The notes beneath the pieces are model-generated. The model did no database searches. It was not told the origin of the DNA and saw only the letters and a program-made list of their open reading frames with translations. Below are positions 1 through 9,174 of a stretch of DNA of 64,000 bases, piece after piece. Source of the DNA: Bacteroidota bacterium (GTDB taxonomy: Bacteria; Bacteroidota; Bacteroidia; Bacteroidales; DTGW01); NCBI GenBank assembly GCA_029550865.1, contig JAKPGM010000034.1, forward strand, positions 35,652 to 99,651, in the 5' to 3' direction. Position 1 is the first letter of the stretch. Each line of letters begins with the position of its first letter. Made by a program: the position numbers and the translations under genes.

Positions 1-132
1 GAAATGTCGCTCGATGAAATTGCCGAAAAATTAGGACTCACTCGCGAACGCGTTCGACAAATCAAAGAAAAAGCTATCCGACGCTTACGTCATTCCAATC
101 GGAGTAAATTTTTGAAAGATTATCTTGGATAA
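1..132 (+). CDS. rpoD: RNA polymerase primary sigma factor, C-terminal end (partial)
   Basis: The open frame entering from the left edge encodes the last 43 residues of a sigma-70 protein. It contains the region 4.2 helix-turn-helix ([19 protein letters not shown]) that reads the -35/-33 promoter element, and ends with a short tail, [13 protein letters not shown]. The spacing from the recognition helix to the stop fits the housekeeping sigma factor rather than an ECF sigma. The rest of the gene lies outside the window. A strong intrinsic terminator follows 25 bases after the stop. Confidence 0.93.
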   Translation, partial: EMSLDEIAEKLGLTRERVRQIKEKAIRRLRHSNRSKFLKDYLG

Positions 133-156
133 ATACATGTGCTCTCTTCTCATTAC

Positions 157-192
157 AAAGAACCGAAAGCAATCGGTTCTTTTTTTTTTTAT
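157..192 (+). terminator. Intrinsic terminator of rpoD
   Basis: A perfect 10-bp stem (AAAGAACCGA with TCGGTTCTTT) closes a 6-nt loop and runs into a tract of about 12 T. It sits just after the rpoD stop codon. Confidence 0.9.
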
Positions 193-341
193 CTAAAAAT
201 TAAACCAGTGCCATCCTGTATTACATGTTTTCTTCAGAGGTAACAACATGTTTGAGGTTTTTTAATAAAAATCATACCTGGTTTCAAATACAATTTTTAA
301 ATAATCAATCTTTTTATTAACTTTCGATAAAATCCACCTAT

Positions 342-2051
342 ATGTTTGATACCCGCCGAACCATACGTTGGTATTTTAAAAATTCAATCCAGATCTGGGG
401 AATGCTTTGCTTTTTTATGGGAGGTGGACTGTTTCTGTACAACTATTTTGCCAACACCATTAGCATCGACCGTGCAATACTTATCATCGTCTTATCCCTG
501 GGTATGTGGGTAGCAGGCAGAATCATTTTGTTGGCTACTCGTAAAGAGGTTGAAAATGAATTAGAACAGCTTATCGAATACGAAAGTATGCTGGAAAAAG
601 AAATATCGTTGACCGACCTGATACAAATGATACCCTTACCGGCTATGTTGATCGAAATGCAAAAAGAAATAAAGGTCAAAGACGTGAATGAGGCAATGGC
701 CAGGATATTGGACAGAAAAAGTGAAGAGATACTCGACGTTCAATTGAACGAACTAGGCATACTCTCTCCTGAAAATATTCAAATGCTCATCAATACAGGC
801 AAAATATCGAATGTAAAAATTGATTTAAAAAAACAAACCTATGCACTCTGGGGAAATTACAGCATGGTAAAGGATGTGCCAACGGCAATATTGCTTTTTA
901 TTCCTCAAGATGCAGAGAATAAAGAGCAACCGCCTTTGATGTTTGACGCTAACTTTTACCACAACCTGGGACACGATATTTTTGATGCAATCAATGCCAT
1001 CATTGGTTTCACAACACTTTTGGACTATGAAAGCAGCAACCCGGATAAAAAACAACAATATCTTAATATCATTCAGGTAAATGCACGCAAGATTCAATGG
1101 CTTATTTCAAATTATTTGCAAAGCCATTTCAATGAAAATTACCCATTGCGGACCGCTACCGACATTGAGAATCTGAATATGTTACTCGACGATATTCAAC
1201 TTCGATTAACCCGAGAAATTCCTGATTTTTCAGCTCATATCCAACTCTCCTTATCAAAATCCTATAGCGATGAAGAAGCCTTTTTAATCATCGATAATCA
1301 ATTAATTTATCAGCTGTTTCTCAATCTTTTCATGTTTCTATACGATGATAAAAACCAACTCCAGATCAATATTAGCTACGATATAGATGCCATGCATGTG
1401 AAATTTATCGTTAAGGTTACTTCGGCTTTCCCTCTGGAACTATATGCTTCAAAGGTAGCAGCATTATTCAAAGCCTCTAAAACACAGATATCGTATCCGC
1501 AAGAGCTTAACCTTCACATATTTAAAAAGATTATTCAATATATAGGCGGACAAACCGAGGTAATTTTACCCAATGACGATACCACCATTATAACTTTCAC
1601 GGTACCAGCCCAGGCGTATTCGTCCAGTACGAATTCTATCTCCAACACACTACCTATTTTTGACAAAACTATCCTGTCCGACAAGCATATTTTGGTAGTA
1701 GAGGATATCGATTATAATCGCATGCTTTTAAAAGAATATCTCACCGATACCGGTGCTATCATACATTTTGCCAGCACAGGGCAGGAAGCATTAGAACTTT
1801 GTCGCCTACATCCATACATGGATGTTATCTTATTGGATATTCAACTTCCCGATACCGATGGCTTTCAGCTTATTGATGAACTTAAAAAAAACTGTCCACA
1901 TGTTGTCGTAATTGCCCAAACTGCATATACCAGTGTATACGATAAAAAAAGAGCATTAGAAGCTGGTTTTAACTTCTACCTTTCAAAACCCTTAAAACAG
2001 GATATATTACTCAAGGCACTTACTAGGGCTGTTCAAAAACATGTGAATTAA
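342..2051 (+). CDS. Hybrid sensor protein with degenerate kinase core and C-terminal receiver
   Basis: A 569-residue membrane-anchored signalling protein. Two N-terminal hydrophobic segments (about residues 18-36 and 43-62) precede a PAS-like region (about 90-190), a HisKA-like helix with a candidate phospho-acceptor His211 in GHDIFDAINAIIGF, and a region where a HATPase domain belongs (about 290-425). That region shows no recognisable DxGxG or GxGxG nucleotide-binding loops. The C-terminal receiver (about 450-565) looks functional: acidic pair E454/D455, phospho-acceptor D499 and K549 of the SKP motif. By inference it may relay phosphate from another kinase or act as a scaffold rather than autophosphorylate. 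It is alone between rpoD and a convergent ferritin gene; no partner kinase is adjacent. Confidence 0.78.
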   Translation: MFDTRRTIRWYFKNSIQIWGMLCFFMGGGLFLYNYFANTISIDRAILIIVLSLGMWVAGRIILLATRKEVENELEQLIEYESMLEKEISLTDLIQMIPLPAMLIEMQKEIKVKDVNEAMARILDRKSEEILDVQLNELGILSPENIQMLINTGKISNVKIDLKKQTYALWGNYSMVKDVPTAILLFIPQDAENKEQPPLMFDANFYHNLGHDIFDAINAIIGFTTLLDYESSNPDKKQQYLNIIQVNARKIQWLISNYLQSHFNENYPLRTATDIENLNMLLDDIQLRLTREIPDFSAHIQLSLSKSYSDEEAFLIIDNQLIYQLFLNLFMFLYDDKNQLQINISYDIDAMHVKFIVKVTSAFPLELYASKVAALFKASKTQISYPQELNLHIFKKIIQYIGGQTEVILPNDDTTIITFTVPAQAYSSSTNSISNTLPIFDKTILSDKHILVVEDIDYNRMLLKEYLTDTGAIIHFASTGQEALELCRLHPYMDVILLDIQLPDTDGFQLIDELKKNCPHVVVIAQTAYTSVYDKKRALEAGFNFYLSKPLKQDILLKALTRAVQKHVN

Positions 2052-2078
2052 CAGTGATGAGCACCAGGTAATATTGGA

Positions 2079-2591
2079 TTACATTCTTAGTTTTTTCAGC
2101 TCTTCTTTCATTCGGGCAATATCTCTTAACCAATCCTCGATATCGTGCTCATGTTCAAGCTCTTCATTGAGAATCTGGACTGCTATCTGATAGGTCGAAT
2201 GATCTTTTCCAACGGTAAAGTCGGCAATTTCTTTATATCGTTGAATGGCACAACGTTCACCTTTCAAATTTTGTTCAAGTATAACTTCAACATAAGGATC
2301 AGTAGGGTCTTCGTATGCACAACGTGCTAACTTAGTCCAGTCTGCAGGATTTGTAACCGGTGTTCCACCTAATTGGATAATCCTGCCAACGATCAATACT
2401 GCATGACCTAATTCCTGATCAGCATGCAATAATAATTCGGGCTCTATTTCACTTCGCATAGGACCTTCCATTAACCGAGCTCCAATCCAATACTGGTAAT
2501 AGGCAAGCCATTCTTCAGCAAGCGCTGCATTCAACATTTTTAATAATTCATCCACATTAACGGATGAAATTTGAACTCCCTGTGCTCCCAT
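2079..2591 (-). CDS. Dps-like / ferritin-like diiron protein
   Basis: 170 residues, predicted as a four-helix ferritin-like bundle. Candidate metal ligands are spread through the helices: AEEW near residue 25, the HADQELGHA segment in helix 2, GERCAIQRYKE in helix 3 and EELEHEHD in helix 4. Two cysteines (in ARCAYED and GERCAIQ) resemble the conserved pair of Dps-like thioferritins known from Bacteroides. The expected role is cytosolic iron oxidation/storage or peroxide consumption and protection of DNA. It is a single gene convergent with the hybrid sensor. A small inverted repeat lies just upstream and could be an operator. The exact subfamily (Dps-like versus bacterioferritin-like) is less certain than the fold. 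Confidence 0.82.
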   Translation of the reverse strand: MGAQGVQISSVNVDELLKMLNAALAEEWLAYYQYWIGARLMEGPMRSEIEPELLLHADQELGHAVLIVGRIIQLGGTPVTNPADWTKLARCAYEDPTDPYVEVILEQNLKGERCAIQRYKEIADFTVGKDHSTYQIAVQILNEELEHEHDIEDWLRDIARMKEELKKLRM

Positions 2592-2612
2592 AGCTTTTTT
2601 GCGATAAAATTA

Positions 2613-2627
2613 ACACTTTTACAGTGT
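2613..2627. promoter_or_regulatory. Small inverted repeat upstream of the ferritin-like gene
   Basis: ACACT-tttac-AGTGT is a perfect 5-bp inverted repeat about 22 bp upstream of the ferritin-like start codon on the minus strand, a plausible place for an operator. No regulator is identified. Confidence 0.3.
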
Positions 2628-2679
2628 ATAAACCACTTTTAAACGTTATTTATTCAACGTCTAAATTAGAATGGGACAC

Positions 2680-2725
2680 AATGGACAAAATTCAGGCTAT
2701 TTTTTAGACAATTAGTTGTAAAGGC
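2680..2725 (+). repeat. Dispersed 46-bp repeat, copy 1
   Basis: This stretch matches 13041-13086 at about 40 of 46 positions, running from AATGGACAAAATT to GTAAAGGC. It lies in the non-coding gap between the ferritin-like gene and rmuC. No ORF or target duplication is visible. The remainder of the gap (2592-2825) holds nothing else recognisable. Confidence 0.6.
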
Positions 2726-2825
2726 GTATAGAAAGACTAATTATCAGTAGATGCCTTCCGCCTTAAACCCACATTCTCTTCAGTAATAGCAAAGAAACTG
2801 GGGAATCATCACTGCTGTAATACAA

Positions 2826-4136
2826 TTACTCCTCATCTAATGCTCTGTTCAACAAATTGTCGGGAAAACTTTTGCTGGTCTTAGCCCCCAGAAGTTTTAA
2901 CTGTTCTGCACGTTTAATAACGTTTCCACGCCCCTGGGCAAGGCGTTGCATTGCGTTCTGGTAATGTTGCTGAGTCATTTGTATTTTTTTGCCCAGTTCA
3001 ATAAGCTCTTCGACAAAGCGGGTTAATTGGTCGTAAAGCTCTCCACCTACCCGAGCTATTTCCTCGGCGTTACGATTTTGCTTTTCCTGCCGCCAGATAC
3101 TTTCTACCATCTTCAAAGCTGCAATAAGATTGGTAGGACTTATCAAAAGGATACGTTTATCGTAGGCCTCGTTCCATATCCCCGCTTCCTGCTGCATTAG
3201 AAGTAAATATGCTGGTTCAATTGGAATAAACAGCATTACAAAATCGAGGGTTCGCAGTTCAGGGATATTCTGGTATTGCTTTTTCGATAATTCATCGATA
3301 TGCTTTCGCACCGACATTATGTGCTCCCTGAGAGCAGCACGTCGATCTTCCTCTGTTTCGGCCGAAACATATCTGTCGTATGCGGTAAGGGAAACTTTCG
3401 AATCAACCACAATACTACGATTACCCGGATACAGGATAACCACATCGGGACGAAGCCGATTACCCTCGGCCGAAGTGAATGAGGGCTGTATAAAATATTG
3501 TTGATCACGAATAAGCCCCGATTTCTCTAAAATACTTTCCAGTAGCATTTCGCCCCAGTTGCCCTGGGTCTTGGTATCACCCTTAAGTGCTCGTACCAGA
3601 TTTCTGGCCTCTTCGCTGAGCAACTGATTCATTTCGGCCAAACGTTTTACTTCCTCTTTGAGCGAAAAACGCTGCTGGGCTTCTTTATCATAAGTCTCTT
3701 CAACCTTTTTCTCAAATTCCTTTATCTTTTCCCCTAAAGGCTTTAATATTTCATCCAGATTGACCTTATTTTGTTCGGTAAATTTTTTGGCTTTTTCTTC
3801 CAGAATATCATTTGCAAGATTGCGAAATGTCACTGTTAGTTTTTCCTGCATATTTTCCAGTTCTGCCTTCTGTTCGTCCAGTTTTTGTTTCAGAAAGCTA
3901 TGTTGTGCCTCCAATGTACTATTCTGCCTGATTAAATCGGTAATTTGTTGCTGTTTGTCGTCCAGTTGTTTCTGAAGACTCCCATAATCATTCTCGATCT
4001 TTAAAAATTTTTCTTCGGCTACCCTAATTTCTGTACGATATTTGCTATGTAGAAGGACAAAAGTTAGCAAACAACCAGCCAAAAAAGCAGTTAAAATATA
4101 GACAATTAGCATAGTAAATTGATGTTTAAATAACAT
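2826..4136 (-). CDS. rmuC: DNA recombination protein RmuC
   Basis: 436 residues. An N-terminal membrane segment (about 8-28) precedes a long charged coiled coil (about 35-190). The RmuC nuclease-like domain follows (about 195-400), with the characteristic GNWGEMLLESILEKSGL stretch and a PDVVILYP...VVDSKVSL segment resembling the PD-(D/E)xK fold. RmuC limits inversion and rearrangement at short inverted repeats in other bacteria. A second Met at residue 9, just before the hydrophobic stretch, is an alternative start. It is divergent from the yjjG-like gene with only 47 bp between the two starts. Confidence 0.92.
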   Translation of the reverse strand: MLFKHQFTMLIVYILTAFLAGCLLTFVLLHSKYRTEIRVAEEKFLKIENDYGSLQKQLDDKQQQITDLIRQNSTLEAQHSFLKQKLDEQKAELENMQEKLTVTFRNLANDILEEKAKKFTEQNKVNLDEILKPLGEKIKEFEKKVEETYDKEAQQRFSLKEEVKRLAEMNQLLSEEARNLVRALKGDTKTQGNWGEMLLESILEKSGLIRDQQYFIQPSFTSAEGNRLRPDVVILYPGNRSIVVDSKVSLTAYDRYVSAETEEDRRAALREHIMSVRKHIDELSKKQYQNIPELRTLDFVMLFIPIEPAYLLLMQQEAGIWNEAYDKRILLISPTNLIAALKMVESIWRQEKQNRNAEEIARVGGELYDQLTRFVEELIELGKKIQMTQQHYQNAMQRLAQGRGNVIKRAEQLKLLGAKTSKSFPDNLLNRALDEE

Positions 4137-4183
4137 CCCAAAAATAAATGAAATTTGCGGGATGGATTGAAAACCAAAAGTAA

Positions 4184-4882
4184 ATGACTCAAAAAAAATA
4201 CAAACATTTATTTTTCGATATCGATCGTACCCTTTGGGATTACGAAACTAATGCTGTAGAAACGCTCATCGATATGTACCACAAGCGAAACCTCGATAGT
4301 TACGGGGTATCGCTGCAGAAATACCTGGATGAATTTTACTACTGGAACGATTACTATTGGGAACAGTTCATGGCAGGCGAAGTAAGCAAAGATACCCTAC
4401 GTGACGATCGTTTTTTTAAAACGTTAGATGCACTGGGTATTCAAAATCGTGAATTAGCGCTTACCCTCTCGGCCGACTATATTGAAATTAGTCCTACTAA
4501 AACTAAGCTTTTCCCTAAAGTTAAAGAAACGCTTGCCTATCTTAAAGAACGCTATCATTTACATGTCATTACCAATGGTTTCAATGAAGTACAATATCAA
4601 AAACTTGAGAACAGCGGTATTCGTCATTTTTTTGAGCGTATCATAACTTCCGACAGTGTCGGATATCGAAAACCCCATACCAAAATTTTTGAATTTGCTT
4701 TGACCTCTGCCAATGCGCGGAAAGTTGAATCCCTCATGATTGGCGACAACTGGGATATCGACATCCTGGGTGCAAGAGAATTTGGTATAGACCAGGTATA
4801 TTTCAATCCCCATCGCATCGTGCATGAAACCAAAGCCACATACGAAATCTTTCAATTCGAAGAGTTGGTAAATATCCTCTAA
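4184..4882 (+). CDS. yjjG: HAD-superfamily 5'-nucleotidase/phosphatase, YjjG-like
   Basis: 232 residues with all HAD motifs: FFDIDRTLWDY (D12 nucleophile and D14), a threonine in motif II (VITNGF), a lysine in VGYRKPH, and GDNWDIDILGA as motif IV. A helical cap fills about residues 20-110. The family hydrolyses nucleoside monophosphates, including non-canonical pyrimidines, and so cleans the nucleotide pool. The length is typical of the YjjG group. It is monocistronic, and the 105 bp between it and the convergent dnaB hold no clear hairpin. Confidence 0.86.
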   Translation: MTQKKYKHLFFDIDRTLWDYETNAVETLIDMYHKRNLDSYGVSLQKYLDEFYYWNDYYWEQFMAGEVSKDTLRDDRFFKTLDALGIQNRELALTLSADYIEISPTKTKLFPKVKETLAYLKERYHLHVITNGFNEVQYQKLENSGIRHFFERIITSDSVGYRKPHTKIFEFALTSANARKVESLMIGDNWDIDILGAREFGIDQVYFNPHRIVHETKATYEIFQFEELVNIL

Positions 4883-4987
4883 AATTCTACACCAAATATT
4901 GCCAGAGAAACTGGTAGATTTAACAAAAGAAAAGAGCATAATTTTAGCTAACCACATTCCGCCCCTCGACTAAACAATCCAATAGGT

Positions 4988-6514
4988 TTAGAAAGGCGTT
5001 TCATCGTCAAATGCGGTATTGGGCTTAAAATCATCGGCGGGTGAAATAGTTTCCTCGTTCATTCGCGAACTTTTGGTAATAATAGGTCGCACAGCCACAT
5101 TTTCGTCGATAGGTACTATTTCATCGAGCTCCACAAAACGAGCAATTTCGTCGCGGAAGCGAAGTCGTACATCGCCCACAGCCCCATTACGATGCTTGGC
5201 TACAATTATTTCGGCAATACCAACGGTCGAGTTTCCATCATCGTCGACCAGCATACCATATTTTTCGGGACGATGAATAAAACAAACTACATCGGCATCC
5301 TGCTCAATAGCACCCGATTCGCGAAGGTCTGAAAGTTGCGGACGTTTATTGCCGGTACGACTCTCAACCGCACGATTCAACTGCGAAAGTGCAATGATAG
5401 GAACATTAAGTTCTTTAGCAAGTCCTTTCAACGAACGCGAGATGATGCTAACCTCCTGTTCGCGGTTGCCCTTTAAATCCGGTGGACCAGTCATCAGCTG
5501 CAGATAGTCAATAATTACCACGTCGATGTTGAATTTTTTCTTCAAACGCCGACATTTTGCCCTTAACTCAAATATGCTAATCCCAGGTGTATCGTCGATA
5601 TAAATCGGGGCGCTTTCCAGTGCCTTTATTTTAGCGTTCAACTGTCGCCATTCCTCCAGTCGGAGCTTCCCCTTACGAATGTTGGTCGATGGGATTTCGG
5701 TTTCGATAGAAATAAGGCGATTAACCAGCTGCATCGACGACATTTCGAGCGAGAATATAGCTACCGACCGGTTATATTCAACGGCCATATTGCGAGCCAT
5801 AGAAAGAACAAAAGCTGTTTTACCCATTGAAGGGCGAGCTGCAACAATAATCAGGTCGGAGTTTTGCCAGCCCAGGGTCATATTGTCGAGCTTGGTAAAT
5901 CCCGAAGGGACTCCACTCAAATGGTCCTCGCGTTTACCTGCTTCCTCAATCTGCTTTATTGCTTCAGAGATAAGCAGATTAATGGGTACCGACTCCTTTT
6001 TAATGTTACCCTGCACCACCTCAAATAACTGGGCTTCAGAAAAATCGAGCAAATCATTCACATCTATCGATTCGTCGTAAGCTCGAGTTTGAATTTCGGA
6101 CGAGATGCGAATAAGTTCGCGCTGAATATACTTCTGTTGTATAATACGGGCATGAAATTCGATGTTGGCCGAGGTGGCCACCCGCGAGGTTAACTGAGCT
6201 ATATAATAGGCTCCTCCTACCTCGTCGAGGGTCCCCTGTCGTTTTAGCTCCTCGGTGACGGTAAGTATATCTATTGGTCGATCGCTTGTAAAAAGATCTA
6301 TTATGGCCTTGTAAATCTTCTGGTGAGCCTCGACATAAAAACTTGAAGGACTAAGAATATCTATTACTGAAATAATAGCATCCTTTTCCAACATGATGGC
6401 CCCCAACACTACCTCTTCCAGCTCAACATTCTGAGGGGGCATTTTCCCTAAATCAAGGGGTAGCACAGCAGGTGCTGATGTTCTGTCTGTCTTGCTTTTA
6501 GCTGATTTGGCCAT
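4988..6514 (-). CDS. dnaB: Replicative DNA helicase DnaB
   Basis: 508 residues. The N-terminal DnaB domain (about 29-130), linker and RecA-like motor domain (about 195-460) are in the usual order. Walker A is ARPSMGKTA (226-234, K232) and Walker B is VVIIDYLQLM (D336). Further conserved parts are SLEMSSMQL and the SDLRESGAIEQDADVV segment. The hexamer unwinds DNA ahead of the replisome and recruits primase. The C-terminal 40 residues are acidic and low in complexity. A TATTTTTG -7-like box lies upstream at 6532-6539 on the minus strand, without a clear -33 element. Confidence 0.97.
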   Translation of the reverse strand: MAKSAKSKTDRTSAPAVLPLDLGKMPPQNVELEEVVLGAIMLEKDAIISVIDILSPSSFYVEAHQKIYKAIIDLFTSDRPIDILTVTEELKRQGTLDEVGGAYYIAQLTSRVATSANIEFHARIIQQKYIQRELIRISSEIQTRAYDESIDVNDLLDFSEAQLFEVVQGNIKKESVPINLLISEAIKQIEEAGKREDHLSGVPSGFTKLDNMTLGWQNSDLIIVAARPSMGKTAFVLSMARNMAVEYNRSVAIFSLEMSSMQLVNRLISIETEIPSTNIRKGKLRLEEWRQLNAKIKALESAPIYIDDTPGISIFELRAKCRRLKKKFNIDVVIIDYLQLMTGPPDLKGNREQEVSIISRSLKGLAKELNVPIIALSQLNRAVESRTGNKRPQLSDLRESGAIEQDADVVCFIHRPEKYGMLVDDDGNSTVGIAEIIVAKHRNGAVGDVRLRFRDEIARFVELDEIVPIDENVAVRPIITKSSRMNEETISPADDFKPNTAFDDETPF

Positions 6515-6601
6515 GAAATTTTTGATTTCAACAAAAATAAAAAATATCTATGCTATCTACGCACATTATTTTGTTAATCCAAAAAATAAAAATTTAAGAT
6601 A

Positions 6602-6609
6602 TAACTTTG
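6602..6609 (+). promoter_or_regulatory. Bacteroidota -7 box upstream of the small Cys-rich gene
   Basis: TAACTTTG matches TAnnTTTG and lies about 58 bp before the ATG at 6668. A TTTG upstream at 6570-6573 is too far away (28 bp) for standard spacing, so only the -7 element is supported. Confidence 0.4.
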
Positions 6610-6667
6610 CATGAAGTCTTTATTTTTAGTACTCTAAGCGACAAAAATAATTTGTTAGAATTTGCTT

Positions 6668-6877
6668 ATGATTCAATTACAATCTCTCATCACCTGTCCG
6701 CATTGTGGCTTTAGTAAGCTTGAAACGATGCCCACCGATACCTGTGTCTTTTTTTATGAGTGTACCAACTGTAAACAGGTACTCCGTCCTCGTCAGGGCG
6801 ATTGCTGTGTTTTTTGTTCGTACGGAAGTGTAAAATGCCCTTCAAAACAAGAAGGGCATGGCACATGTTGCAGTTAA
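6668..6877 (+). CDS. Small cysteine-rich zinc-ribbon-like protein (GDCCVFCSYG family)
   Basis: 69 residues from the ATG; a TTG two codons earlier is a less likely start. It has a CPHC knuckle (C10/C13), an ECTNC knuckle, and then the distinctive GDCCVFCSYGSVKCP segment and a C-terminal TCC. Proteins with this signature recur in Bacteroidota, often near metal or redox genes (recalled, not checked). The paired knuckles suggest zinc or soft-metal binding. It is a single gene between dnaB (divergent) and the SGNH esterase (convergent). The function is unknown. Confidence 0.68.
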   Translation: MIQLQSLITCPHCGFSKLETMPTDTCVFFYECTNCKQVLRPRQGDCCVFCSYGSVKCPSKQEGHGTCCS

Positions 6878-6914
6878 ATAAAGCAACAACTTACAAGGCA
6901 ACAACTCAGCAAGA

Positions 6915-8900
6915 TTAATGAACAATTACAAGGGGAAATTGTAAAACTCTGGTTTTTCCCGAAACTACTAACCGGTAATTGCCTGCCGATAAGTAGGGGA
7001 TTTTAATTTGCATCAAGGGTGTAGTAATGGGATTAGTCCGTAAACATATTTTACCATCAAGGGTAAAGATTTCAAGGGTAATAACACGATCCAACTGGTC
7101 TGCGCCGACCAGGTAAAAATAGTCGCGTACAGGATTTGGAAACAATAGTATTGAACGGTTGCCATAGGTATCGACTCCCGAAACCGAGGCTACGACCTGG
7201 ATGGTATCTTCTATGCTATTATCAAAGCCATCATTAACAACCAATCCAAACAAATAAGTACCCTCTGAATCGACTTTAATAGGAATACGAGAGCCATTGG
7301 GTTTTCCCAGAATTACCTTGCTATTGGCAGGTTGCTGAATAAGGCGCCACGAGAAGGTAAGGTCATCATTATCTGCATCCCAGCTTCGGTAAGCATTTAG
7401 GAAAAAAGTAGTATTGATTTTTACGCTTGTATCATTTCCTGCATAGGCTACTGGTAGATGATTTTCATCACGAACCTCAATGGTAATCACTTTCAACGTA
7501 CTGGTATCATACGCATCGCAAACCTGTAAACCTATCTGATACAGACCCGCCAGGTTAGGGCGTACGGTAATAGAATCGGGTGATAGCTGACTTATATTGA
7601 GCTGACTATTTGCAGGTTGTAAAAGAGTTTTCCAGAGAAAATGCAGCAGGCTATCCCTATCGGGATCGTAACTTTTCGAAGCAGTTAATGTTCCAGTAGT
7701 ATTTTTAATAAGCTTGATACGGTCGGTATTGGGCACCGCAATAGGAGCTACTCGGCCGATATTTCCGGCTTTCAATACATTTAGCAAATAAAAAGTATGA
7801 CCTGAGCTACCAGCAGGAAGGCTTTCAGAGATTTTGATGTGTAACTTATGTTTTCCATCAGGTAATTGATCCTGAACCATTCCAAACACGGTAGCGGGTC
7901 CCCAGGTTTGGGTCCAATAGGCTTCAAAGGTTTTGTGCGGATAACCATCGACCCACATCTCAGCAGCACCCCACTGGGTATTATTGTGTTTCGAAAACAA
8001 TACTGCAATGCTATTTCCTTCGACCTCAAACACTATTTCGTCACCAGGATTCTTTGCCATCCAGCCGGTACCAGAGTTAACCCAACCCGTTGAGGTTTCG
8101 GGAACCAGTGTACTATTCGTGTACATATAGGTACGATCGTAAGTATCGGTAACATAGGGGTTGGGAATTACCGTATCCACGGTAAGCATTTGATTGGTGT
8201 CTGGTACGTTTAAATATACCTTTTCCAGCTCATCCGTAATAAAAGTTGCAATATATTGCATACCCACATCATTGGGGTGAAGCCCATCGACAAAAATATT
8301 CTCGAGGCTAATGCCATCCTGGCTGACTGCCGCATCAATCAAATCGGCAAAACTAATCAAGGGAACCTTGTAGTAGTTGCCAATTATTTCGTGCGAAGCT
8401 TTTGCAGTTGTTCCGTTCGACTGTTTAAGCATCAACATCATGACAGCAGGATGTCCAGGAGCCTTTAGCAGCTGACGAATAAGACCTTCCATACTGGTAG
8501 TAGCCCAGGTGCCCTGTGCATCATTGACCGAAAATTCCACAATCACCAGGTCGGGGTTATATTTCAGCACATCACGTTGGAGACGGAACATACCAATATC
8601 CGAACCCGTACCACCAATTCCGGCATTTATCATTTTAAAATGGGCAGAGGGAAACTTAGCCTGCCACCAGGCAGTCACACGATTAACCCAACGATTTGCT
8701 TCTGTAGAAGCAGCATAGCCCTGCGTTATAGATCCCCCCAGATAAGCAAGAGTAACCGTGTCCCCATGTAATGCTTTCAGGAATACATTATACAAGCGGG
8801 TTGTATCGTAACCTCCTGTATTGTAACTTTTTAATTGTTGGGATTGCGTTACAGTTACAATAAAACCCATCAGCAATGTGACCAAAAATATTTTTCTCAT
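6915..8900 (-). CDS. Secreted SGNH/GDSL esterase with PKD-like domains and type IX sorting domain
   Basis: 661 residues. A signal peptide (about 1-20) leads into an SGNH hydrolase domain: block I GGSITQG with nucleophile S57, the GIGGTGSDIG block, SVND with N126, and DGLHPND with D205/H208. A beta-rich region (about 235-370) resembles the jelly-roll part of two-domain carbohydrate esterases. Two PKD/Ig-like repeats follow (about 395-480 and 482-575), each with a FLW/FSW-x-LLQ/LIQ-QPANS signature. The last 75 residues begin LLFPNPVRDYFYL and match a type IX secretion C-terminal sorting domain. By inference it is a cell-surface or extracellular deacetylase of plant polysaccharide, fitting the xylanase nearby. 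Confidence 0.87.
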   Translation of the reverse strand: MRKIFLVTLLMGFIVTVTQSQQLKSYNTGGYDTTRLYNVFLKALHGDTVTLAYLGGSITQGYAASTEANRWVNRVTAWWQAKFPSAHFKMINAGIGGTGSDIGMFRLQRDVLKYNPDLVIVEFSVNDAQGTWATTSMEGLIRQLLKAPGHPAVMMLMLKQSNGTTAKASHEIIGNYYKVPLISFADLIDAAVSQDGISLENIFVDGLHPNDVGMQYIATFITDELEKVYLNVPDTNQMLTVDTVIPNPYVTDTYDRTYMYTNSTLVPETSTGWVNSGTGWMAKNPGDEIVFEVEGNSIAVLFSKHNNTQWGAAEMWVDGYPHKTFEAYWTQTWGPATVFGMVQDQLPDGKHKLHIKISESLPAGSSGHTFYLLNVLKAGNIGRVAPIAVPNTDRIKLIKNTTGTLTASKSYDPDRDSLLHFLWKTLLQPANSQLNISQLSPDSITVRPNLAGLYQIGLQVCDAYDTSTLKVITIEVRDENHLPVAYAGNDTSVKINTTFFLNAYRSWDADNDDLTFSWRLIQQPANSKVILGKPNGSRIPIKVDSEGTYLFGLVVNDGFDNSIEDTIQVVASVSGVDTYGNRSILLFPNPVRDYFYLVGADQLDRVITLEIFTLDGKICLRTNPITTPLMQIKIPYLSAGNYRLVVSGKTRVLQFPLVIVH

Positions 8901-9093
8901 TTTTTAACGATTAAAAGTGAGAATACAAAAATAGGGGGGTGATCACACGCAGATGGTAGAAAAATGAATATAACTGGAAGGAGAAATGTAACAAAATCAA
9001 GATAAAAGAAAAAGTTTGTAAAAAAAGATGGAAAATCTTTCGATTCCCATCATTTTTACAAACTACTCACTAACTACAACTAACCACTAAACT

Positions 9094-9159
9094 ATGAAAA
9101 CAAAACTACTCACTACTGTTCTAAAAAAATACAAACATCGTGCCAAAATATTTTTTTAA
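9094..9159 (+). CDS. Tiny 21-codon ORF with an unusual leader (doubtful)
   Basis: The frame MKTKLLTTVLKKYKHRAKIFF lies in the 270-bp gap between the SGNH esterase and galT. It follows an ACT/AAC-rich tract (9060-9093), and the stretch ACTACTCACTA occurs both before and inside the frame. No promoter or SD is clear. It could be a leader peptide, the remnant of a decayed gene or chance. Nothing else coding is seen in 8901-9174. Confidence 0.2.
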   Translation: MKTKLLTTVLKKYKHRAKIFF

Positions 9160-9174
9160 GCAATAAAAAGGCTT

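Noticed and set aside
2592..2825. Full insertion sequence around the 46-bp repeat
   Set aside because: No transposase frame, target duplication or terminal inverted repeats are present in either gap.
4559..4957. Antisense frames over the YjjG gene and its downstream gap
   Set aside because: They overlap an intact HAD gene on the other strand with complete motifs, and their peptides show no family features.
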